Below, in pieces: positions 1 to 8,500 of a stretch of DNA of 64,000 bases. The translations under genes were made by a program, and so were the position numbers. Below the pieces are notes generated by a model. The model saw only the letters and a program-made list of their open reading frames with translations. It was not told where the DNA came from and did no database searches. Where the stretch lies: contig JAKPAM010000047.1 in assembly GCA_029779435.1 (NCBI GenBank), forward strand, positions 25,423 through 89,422. The letters run 5' to 3'. Within the stretch, counting starts at the first letter, position 1. Every line of letters begins with the position of its first letter. Source of the DNA: Pseudomonadota bacterium. GTDB lineage: Bacteria; Pseudomonadota; Gammaproteobacteria; Burkholderiales; Burkholderiaceae_E.

Positions 1-3000
1 TACCAGGCGCCGCAGGGCGCGATCGAGCAGGCGATCGCCGCGGTGTTCGCGCGCGTGCTGGCGATCGATCGCGTGGGGCGTGACGACAATTTCTTCGATC
101 TGGGCGGCGATTCGCTGCTGGTCGCGCGCGCGCTCGATGCGCTGCGTGCGGATGCGGGCCTGCAGGCAGCCTTGGTGGCATCGGCGGCATTGATGACGCC
201 GGTCGATGGATCTCCGGCGTCCGCCTCGTCTTCGCTCTCATCGTCGCTAAGTGTCGCGGACTTCTTCGGTGACGCGACCCCGCGGGCGTTGGCGCATGGT
301 CTGCGGCGTCGCGATGAGGGGCGTCCAGCCGGGCGTCGCGGTGAATCCGGCAATGGCGAATCCGGCAGCGGTGAACGCGGCGAGCCTGGAGAACCGGCTG
401 GCCCGGCGCCGGTCGACGGGGCCGAGCCGATCGCGATCATCGGCATGGCCGGACGCCTGCCGGGCGCCGACACGATCGAGTCGTTCTGGACGCTGTTGTG
501 CGAGGGACGCGACGCGATCAGGCATTTCACGCCAGCAGAACTGGACCCGTCGATACCGATCGACCTGCGCGCCGATCCGGCCTATGTGCCGGCGCGCGGC
601 GTGCTCGACGACGTCGATCTGTTCGACGCGGCGTTCTTCGGCATCAGCGCGCGCGAGGCCGCGCTGATGGATCCGCAGCAGCGCCTGTTCCTCGAGATCT
701 GCTGGCAGTGCCTGGAGCGCGCCGGCGAACTGCCCGGCGGCCGTATCGGCGTGTTCGCGGGCATGCACAACGCGACGTATTTCCAGCGGCACCTGAGCGC
801 GCATCCGCAGGCCGTCGAGCGGCTCGGCGAGTTCGCGGTGATGCTGGCCAACGAGAAGGACTACGTGGCGTCGCGCGTGGCCAACCGCCTGAACCTGCGC
901 GGACCGGCGATCAGCCTGAACACCGCCTGCTCGACGTCGCTAGTGGCGATCGCGCAGGCGTTCGACAGCGTGCGCGCCGGGCATTGCGACATGGCGCTGG
1001 CCGGCGGCGTGGCGATCAACTGCCCGCCCAACAGCGGTTACCTGTACCAGGAAGGCTCGATGCTGTCGCCCGACGGGCGCACGCGCAGCTTCGATGCCGC
1101 GTCGCAGGGCACGGTGTTCAGCGACGGGGCGGCCGTCGTGCTGCTCAAGCCGCTATCGGCCGCGATCCGCGATGGCAATACCGTCTATGCGGTGATTCGC
1201 AGCGTGGCCGTCAACAACGATGGCGGCGAGAAGGCCAGCTTCACGGCGCCCAGCGTCGATGGCCAGGCCGCCGTCGTCGGCGAGGCGCTGCGCCGGGCGG
1301 CGATCCCGGCCGACACGATGTCGTACATCGAGGCGCACGGCACGGCGACGCCGCTGGGCGATCCGGTCGAGGTCGAGGCGCTGCGGCGCGCTTATGAGCC
1401 GCTGACCGATCGCCGCGGTTTCTGCGGCATCGGGTCGGTCAAGAGCAACGTCGGCCATACGGTAATGGCCGCCGGCGCCACCAGCGTCATCAAGACCGCG
1501 CTGGCGCTGCATCATGAATGCCTGCCGGCGACCATCCATTTCGAGCGGCCGAATCCCAAGATCGATTTTTCGCGCACGCCGTTCCACGTGATCGACCGGC
1601 ACACGCCGTGGCCGCGCTCGGCGGTGGCGCGCCGCGCCGGGGTCAGCTCGTTCGGCGTCGGCGGCACCAACGCGCACGTGATCCTCGAGGAAGCGCCGGC
1701 GATGGCCTGCCGTGTCGGTGAGTCCGTCGATCCCGCCGAACCCGATAAGTCCGCCAAGTCCTCTTCCGGTCCGCATTGGCTGCGCTTGTCGGCACGCACG
1801 CCGACGGCGCTCGCGGCCTCGGCCGCACGGCTGTCGCAATGGCTGGCCGAGCGGCCGTCGCTGGCGTTGGCCGACGTCGCGTTCACGCTGGACGCCGGGC
1901 GCAGCCGGTTCACGCATCGGTTGGCGGTGATCGCCGATGACCGTGACCAGGCGGTCGCCCTGCTCGCCGATCCGGCCGCCGCGCAGCGCCGCGGCCGCGC
2001 CGTCGCGCGCGAGCAGGATACGGCGGGACGCGAGGCGGTCTGGCTGTTTCCGGGCCAGGGCGCGCAGTACCTGGGCATGGGACGCGAGCGGGCACGGCGT
2101 GATCCGGCATTCGCGCGCGCGCTCGACGATGCGCTGCGAGCGACCGGTATCGCCGATCTGCGCGATCGCGTCTGGGGACGGGACCCGGATGCGTTGAACG
2201 ATACGGCGACGACGCAGCCGGCTATGTTCTGCATCGAGTACGCGTTGGCGCGGTCGTGGCTGGCGCGCGGCTTGCGGCCGGCAGCGGTGGTCGGGCACAG
2301 CATCGGCGAATTCGCCGCCGCGGTCGTCGCCGGTGTGATGTCGCTGGACGACGCGGCGCGGCTGGTGGCGACGCGTGGTGCGTTGATGCAGGCGCAGCCG
2401 CGCGGCAGCATGCTGTCGGTGATGCTGCCCGCCGTCGAGCTGGAGCCGTTGTTGCCGGACGGTGTGTCGTTGGCGGCGATCAACGCGCCGCAGGCCTGCG
2501 TGGTCGCCGGGCCGACGGCCGCGGTGCAGGCGTTCGATGCGGACTTGCAGCAGCGCGGCGTCGCCACGCGGCTGCTGCGCACGTCGCATGCATTCCACTC
2601 GGCGATGATGGACGATGCCGTCGAGCCGTTCGCGCGGCACGTGGCGGCGGTCACGCTGCATGCGCCGCAGGTGCCGTTCTATTCGACGGTGCGCGGCGCG
2701 CGCGTCGACGGCGCGGTGCTGACCGATCCGATGTACTGGGCCGCGCACCTGCGCGAACCGGTGCGCTTCGCGCCGGCTTTGCAGGCGTTGCTGCGCGATC
2801 TGCCTGATGCGCTGCTCGTCGAGATGGGGCCGCGCGCGCAGCTCGGTGCGCTCGCGCGCCAGCGCGCCAGCGCCGGTGGCACGGCGCCGCTGACCATCGC
2901 GACGCTCGGCGAGTCGCCGGATGACGAAGCCGCCGCCGATCTGCTGGTGCGCGCGACGCTGTGGACGCTCGGCGACGAGCGCGACAGCGCGCCGCGCCAG

Positions 3001-5487
3001 GCGGGCGGAAGGAGGCAGGCCGACGCGGCGGATGCCGCCGCGGCGCGGGACGGCGATGGAGAGGGCGAGCCCGCCATCGGCCGGCGGCGTGTCGTTCTGC
3101 CCACTTACCCGTTCGAGCGGCAGCGCCATTGGCTCGATGCCGTTCCATCCGTCTCCCTGCCCTCCTCTGCCGCTTCGGCCATGGAATCATCAGCGATGAA
3201 CTCGCCTGCCGTCTCGACTCCCGTTTCCGCCTCTGCCAGTACGCCGCCGCGCCGCGACCGCGTGCTCGCCGAGCTGCGCACCGTGTTCGAGGACACCAGC
3301 GGCCTGGACCTGGCGCAGGCCGACGCGTCGGCCGGGTTCGTCGAACTGGGCCTCGATTCGCTGATGCTGACCCAGGTCGCATTGCAGGTGAAGAAGCATT
3401 TCTCGGTGCCGGTGACGTTCCGCCAGTTGATGGAAAGCCTGCGCAGTTTCGATGCGCTGGCGACGTATCTGGACGGGCAGTTGCCGCCCGATGTCCCACC
3501 GGTGGCCGCGCCGGCTGCTGTCGCGACGGTGGGGGCGATTCCCGTACCGGCGACCTCGCTCGCGATGGCGATGGATGCGATGACGCCGGCCGCGTTCGCC
3601 GCCGGAGTGCTCACCGCGGGAGCGCCAGCCGCAGCGATGTCCGCGATGCCGGCTGGTGTGCCGGCCGATGCCGGCCTGGTGCGGCAGGTGATCGCCGCGC
3701 AGATGCAGTTGATGTCGCAGCAACTGGCGCTGTTGTCGGGCAGCTCGATGGCGCCCGCGGCGGTCGCGGCATCGACGGCGGCATTGCCCGCGCCGACGGC
3801 ACCGGCATCGGTTGCCGCACCGGCGGCGCCCACGGTCGCTCCCGGCGCTTCCGCCATCGGGGCGGTGGCATCCTCTCCGTCGCAGGCGACTGCTCCGGTA
3901 GCCACGTCGGCGCCCGCCGATGCGCCGGCCGAGGGCAAGGCCGTCTACGACGTGAAGAAGGCGTTCGGCGCGATCGCGAGGATCCGCAAGCAGGACGCCG
4001 AGCTGACCGATCTGCAGCGCGTGCGGCTCGATGCGTTGATCCGCCGCTATGTCGAGCGCACGCGCAAGAGCAAGGCCTATACGGAGCAGCATCGTCCGCA
4101 CCTGGCCGACCCGCGGGTCGTCAATGGCTTCAGCCCGCGGCTCAAGGAGATGATCTACCAGATCGTCGTCGAGCGGTCGAAGGGCGCGCACCTGTGGGAT
4201 CTCGACGGCAACCAGTACGTCGACGTGCTCAACGGCTTCGGGATGAGCCTGTTCGGCTGGCAGCCGGAGTTCGTGCTCGACGCCGTGCGCCGTCAGCTCG
4301 ACGACGGTTATGAGATTGGTCCGCAGCATCCGCTGGCCGGCGAGGTCGCGCAATTGCTGTGCGAGCTGACCGGCTTCGACCGCGCCGCGCTGTGCAATAC
4401 CGGATCGGAGGCGGTGATGGCCGCCGTGCGGATGGCGCGTACGGTGACCGGCCGCGATACCGTGGTGCTGTTCAGCGGCTCCTATCACGGCACGTTCGAC
4501 GAGGTCGTCGTGCGCCAGGGCCGGCAGCAGAAAGGCCTGCCGGCGGCGCCCGGCATCATGCCCGGGATGTTCGGTGACGTGCGCGTGCTGGAATACGGCA
4601 CCGACGAGTCGCTGGCCTGGATCCGCGCGCACGCGGACGAACTGGCCGCCGTGCTGGTCGAGCCCGTGCAGAGCCGCCGGCCCGACCTGCAGCCCAAGGA
4701 GTTCCTGCGCGCGCTGCGCGAGATCACGCTGGCCCATGGCGCGTGCCTGATCTTCGACGAGGTGATCACCGGGTTCCGCTCGCACCTGGGCGGCGTGCAG
4801 GCGCTGTTCGGCATCCGTGCCGACCTGGCCACTTATGGCAAGGTGATCGGCGGCGGCTATCCGATCGGCGCGGTGGCCGGCCGGCGCGAGTTCATGGACG
4901 CGCTCGACGGCGGCGCATGGCGGTACGGCGACGATTCGGTGCCGACCGTCGGCGTCACGTACTTCGCCGGCACCTTCGTCCGGCATCCGCTCGCGCTGGC
5001 GGCCTGCAAGGCCTCGCTGCTGCACCTGAAGGCCGGCGGCCAGGCGTTGCAGACCCAATTGAACCTGCACACGGCAGGCCTGGCCGACGAGCTGAACGCT
5101 TATTGCCGCGAGGTCGGGGCGCCGCTGCAGATCCGTCATTTCTCGTCGCTGTGGCGGATCACGATGCTCGAAGAGCATCCGATGCAGGACCTGCTGTTCG
5201 CGATGATGCGCACGCGCGGCGTGCACATCCTCGACAACTTCCCGTGCTTCCTGACGACCGCGCACACGCCGTCCGACATCGCGCTGATCAAGCAGGCGTT
5301 CAAGGAATCGGTGGCTGAAATGCAGGCGGCCGACTTCCTGCCGCGCCGCGTGGATGCGTCGGTCGTGTTCGATGCTTCGCGTCCGCCGGTGCCCGAGGCG
5401 CGGCTCGGGCGCGGCAAGGACGGCCGGCCGGCGTGGTTCGTGCCCGACCCCGATCATGCCGGCCGCTTCAAGCGTTTGAACGCGTGA
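1..5487 (+). CDS. Hybrid NRPS-PKS, C-terminal part (PCP-KS-AT-ACP-aminotransferase), 5'-truncated by window
   Basis: The reading frame is open from base 1, so the N-terminus lies outside the window. Residues are counted from the first codon here. A PCP (DNFFDLGGDSLL) is followed by a ketosynthase from about 142 with active Cys310 in NTACSTS and the HGTATPLGDP histidine motif. The acyltransferase (about 680-1000) has Ser767 in GHSIGEF and HAFH at 863-866, the malonyl-CoA signature. An ACP has Ser1120 in LGLDSL. After a long Ala/Pro linker comes a class III PLP aminotransferase of the glutamate-1-semialdehyde aminomutase type with lysine 1614 in TYGKVIGGGYPIG. There is no KR, DH or ER, so the beta-ketothioester is probably transaminated, as in MycA/ItuA and McyE. 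It is followed 55 bp later by a second NRPS gene. Confidence 0.93.
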   Translation, partial: YQAPQGAIEQAIAAVFARVLAIDRVGRDDNFFDLGGDSLLVARALDALRADAGLQAALVASAALMTPVDGSPASASSSLSSSLSVADFFGDATPRALAHGLRRRDEGRPAGRRGESGNGESGSGERGEPGEPAGPAPVDGAEPIAIIGMAGRLPGADTIESFWTLLCEGRDAIRHFTPAELDPSIPIDLRADPAYVPARGVLDDVDLFDAAFFGISAREAALMDPQQRLFLEICWQCLERAGELPGGRIGVFAGMHNATYFQRHLSAHPQAVERLGEFAVMLANEKDYVASRVANRLNLRGPAISLNTACSTSLVAIAQAFDSVRAGHCDMALAGGVAINCPPNSGYLYQEGSMLSPDGRTRSFDAASQGTVFSDGAAVVLLKPLSAAIRDGNTVYAVIRSVAVNNDGGEKASFTAPSVDGQAAVVGEALRRAAIPADTMSYIEAHGTATPLGDPVEVEALRRAYEPLTDRRGFCGIGSVKSNVGHTVMAAGATSVIKTALALHHECLPATIHFERPNPKIDFSRTPFHVIDRHTPWPRSAVARRAGVSSFGVGGTNAHVILEEAPAMACRVGESVDPAEPDKSAKSSSGPHWLRLSARTPTALAASAARLSQWLAERPSLALADVAFTLDAGRSRFTHRLAVIADDRDQAVALLADPAAAQRRGRAVAREQDTAGREAVWLFPGQGAQYLGMGRERARRDPAFARALDDALRATGIADLRDRVWGRDPDALNDTATTQPAMFCIEYALARSWLARGLRPAAVVGHSIGEFAAAVVAGVMSLDDAARLVATRGALMQAQPRGSMLSVMLPAVELEPLLPDGVSLAAINAPQACVVAGPTAAVQAFDADLQQRGVATRLLRTSHAFHSAMMDDAVEPFARHVAAVTLHAPQVPFYSTVRGARVDGAVLTDPMYWAAHLREPVRFAPALQALLRDLPDALLVEMGPRAQLGALARQRASAGGTAPLTIATLGESPDDEAAADLLVRATLWTLGDERDSAPRQAGGRRQADAADAAAARDGDGEGEPAIGRRRVVLPTYPFERQRHWLDAVPSVSLPSSAASAMESSAMNSPAVSTPVSASASTPPRRDRVLAELRTVFEDTSGLDLAQADASAGFVELGLDSLMLTQVALQVKKHFSVPVTFRQLMESLRSFDALATYLDGQLPPDVPPVAAPAAVATVGAIPVPATSLAMAMDAMTPAAFAAGVLTAGAPAAAMSAMPAGVPADAGLVRQVIAAQMQLMSQQLALLSGSSMAPAAVAASTAALPAPTAPASVAAPAAPTVAPGASAIGAVASSPSQATAPVATSAPADAPAEGKAVYDVKKAFGAIARIRKQDAELTDLQRVRLDALIRRYVERTRKSKAYTEQHRPHLADPRVVNGFSPRLKEMIYQIVVERSKGAHLWDLDGNQYVDVLNGFGMSLFGWQPEFVLDAVRRQLDDGYEIGPQHPLAGEVAQLLCELTGFDRAALCNTGSEAVMAAVRMARTVTGRDTVVLFSGSYHGTFDEVVVRQGRQQKGLPAAPGIMPGMFGDVRVLEYGTDESLAWIRAHADELAAVLVEPVQSRRPDLQPKEFLRALREITLAHGACLIFDEVITGFRSHLGGVQALFGIRADLATYGKVIGGGYPIGAVAGRREFMDALDGGAWRYGDDSVPTVGVTYFAGTFVRHPLALAACKASLLHLKAGGQALQTQLNLHTAGLADELNAYCREVGAPLQIRHFSSLWRITMLEEHPMQDLLFAMMRTRGVHILDNFPCFLTTAHTPSDIALIKQAFKESVAEMQAADFLPRRVDASVVFDASRPPVPEARLGRGKDGRPAWFVPDPDHAGRFKRLNA

Positions 5488-5542
5488 ACGGGCTCCTTGC
5501 GTGCCCGCTTCGCGCGGTGAACTTCCTTAGTCGAAAAGTGCC

Positions 5543-8500
5543 ATGACCCCAGCTTCTCCGATTTCGCACAACCCGCCGACCTTCGACGAATCCGCCGGCT
5601 CGCAGGCCGAGACCGTGGATTTCGATCCGTTCGCCGATGCCGTGGTCGAGCGCGTCGTGCCCAGCACCGAGGCGCAGCGCGAGGTGTGGCTGGCCGGCGA
5701 GCTGTCCACGCAGGCGTCGCTGGCGTTCAACGAATCGGTGTGCCTGCGGCTCGACGGCCCGCTGGACCGGGACGCGCTGCGCGCCGCGCTCGGCGCGCTG
5801 GTGGCGCGGCATGATGCGCTGCGCGCCCGGATCGGACCCGACGGCAGCGAACTGATCATCTATGCGGCCGGTGACGAGGCGCTGCCGGTGCTGGACCTGC
5901 GCGGCGGCGACGCGGCGGTGCGCGAGGACGGGCTGGCCCGCGCGATGGCCGACGAAGTATCGACGTGCTTCGACCTGGCGCAGGGGCCGCTGTTCCGTGC
6001 GCGGCTGGTGGCGCTGGCCGATGACGCGCATGCGCTGCTGATGACCGCGCACCACATCGTCTGCGACGGGTGGTCGTGGGGGGTGATCGTGCGCGAGTTG
6101 GGCCGGCTCTATGACGCGCGGTTGCGGGGCGGTGCCGACGCGCTGCCGCAGGCGCCGGGGTTCGGCGAGTACGTGGCGTGGGAGATCGCGCACCATCGCG
6201 AGGACGAGTACGCGGCCAGCGAGCGCTACTGGCTGGGCCGGTTCGGCGGCGGGGCGCTGCCGGCGCTCGACCTGCCTGCCGACCGCCATCGTCCGGCGGT
6301 GCGCACCTTCGATTCGCGGCGCATCGATCACGTGCTGGATGCCGCGCTGGTCGACGCGCTGCGCAAGCTGGCCGGCAAGCTCGGCGTCAGTTACTACGGA
6401 TTGATGTTCGGTGCGTTCGCGGTGCTGCTGAACCGCCTGAGCGGCCATAGCGACGTGGTGATCGGCGTACCGGCGGCCGGGCAGTCGGCCAGCGGCCTGA
6501 CGGGGCTCGTCGGCCACTGCGTGAACCTGCTGCCGGTGCGAGTGGGGCTGGACCCGGCCGCGTCGTTCGAGCGGTTCGCGCGCGACGCTGGAGCGCGGCT
6601 GCTGGATGCTTTTGAGCACCAGACGCTCACTTATGGGTCTTTGCTCAAGAAGCTCCCGGTGCAGCGCGAGCCGAGCCGCCTGCCGCTGGTGTCGGTGATG
6701 TTCAACGTCGATTCGGCGGTCGATGGCGCGCTGCCGGGCTTCACGGGTCTGGCGACGCGCTTCGCCTCGAATCCGCGGCTGTACGAGAACTTCGAGTTGT
6801 TCGTCAACGCGACGCCGGCGCCCGACGGCGCTTATCGCGTCGAATGGCAGTTCAATACCGGATTGTTCGACGACGCGACGATCGCGCGATGGAACCGCTG
6901 CTACGAAGCGCTGCTACGCGGCCTCGTGGCGCGCGGCGCCGACGGCTCGATCGCGTCGATGCCGCTGTCGCGGCTCGACATGCTGGGTGCCGACGATCGC
7001 GCGGCGCTGTATGCGTTGCAGCCCGCGCCGGTGCCCTACCCGCGCGACCAGACGATGGTCGCCGGCTTCGTGCGCCAGGCTGCGGCCACGCCGACGCGGA
7101 TCGCGGCCGAGTGGCGCGATCGGTCGATGACGTATGCCGAACTGGACGCCGAGACCAACCGGCTGGCGCGCGCGCTGCGCGCGCAGGGCGTGGGCCGCGA
7201 CGTGCGCGTCGGGCTGTGCGTCGAGCGTGGTCTGGACATGTTGGTATCGGTGCTGGCGGTCCTGAAGGCCGGCGGCGTCTACGTGCCGCTGGACCCGGCG
7301 TTTCCGTCGGCGCGGCTCGCTTATTACGCGCAGGACGCCGGCATGGCGTTGCTGCTGACCAGCTCGACGGTGGCCAACGCGCCCCGCGACTGGCGACCGG
7401 ACGGCGCGGCGCGCACGATCGAGCTCGATCGCGACCAGCAATGGCGCGACGGCGACGCGTCGCCGCTGCCGTCCACCCCGCAGGACGCGGGCGCCGATGA
7501 TCCGGCATACATCATCTACACGTCGGGTTCGACGGGTAAGCCCAAGGGCGTGTGCGTGCCGCACCGTGCGGCGGTCAGCTTCCTGGCCGGCATGCTCGCG
7601 TCGCCGGGCATGAAGCCCGACGACCGGCTGGCGGCGGTGACCACGCTGTCGTTCGATCCGTCGGTGCTCGAGATGTTCATGCCGCTGGCGGTCGGGGCCC
7701 GGCTTATCATCGTCGACAAGGACACGATGATGGACGGCCCGGCGCTGGGCGAACTGCTCGATCGCAGCGGCGCGACCGTGATGCAGGCGACGCCGACGCT
7801 GTGGCGGCTGCTGCTGGACGCGGGCTGGCGCGCCAAGGGGCCGTTCACCGCCTACATCGGCGCCGAGCCGCTGGCGCCGAGCCTGGCCGGCGAACTGCTG
7901 GCCGCCGTCGACGCGTTGTGGAACCTGTACGGACCGACCGAGACCACGGTGTGGGCCACGGTGTGGAAGGTCGACCGCGAGCAGATCCGGCGCCGCGGCG
8001 TGTCGGTGGGCCGGCCGATCGGCAACGTCTGCGTCTGGGTACTGGACGAGAACGGTCAGCCCTGTCCGATCGGCGTGCCCGGCGAGCTGTGCATCGGCGG
8101 CGACAACATCACGTTCGGCTACGTCGACCGGCCCGAGCTGAATGCCGATCGCTTCATCGTCGATCCGATGCGCGAGGCGCTGGCCGGGCGCGGCCCGCTG
8201 CCGGCGCAGACCGATGCGCGCGATCGCTGGCTGGTCGGCCAGGACGGCGCGGTCTGGCCGCCGGTCGTCTACCGCACCGGGGACCTGGGACGCTGGGCCA
8301 ACGACGGGCAGCTCGATCATCTGGGCCGGATGGATTTCCAGGTCAAGGTGCGGGGGTTCCGGATCGAGCTGGGCGAGATCGAGGCGGCGTGCAACGAGGT
8401 CGCGGGCGTGGCGCGCAGCGTCGTGCTGGCGCGCGAGGACCGGCCCGGCGACGTGCGACTGGTCGCTTATCTGGTGCTCAAGCCCGAGGGCGGCTACGGC

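Noticed and set aside
1153..3129. 658-codon open frame on the minus strand inside the PKS
   Set aside because: Arg/His-rich shadow of the strongly conserved KS-AT coding sequence; caused by high GC.
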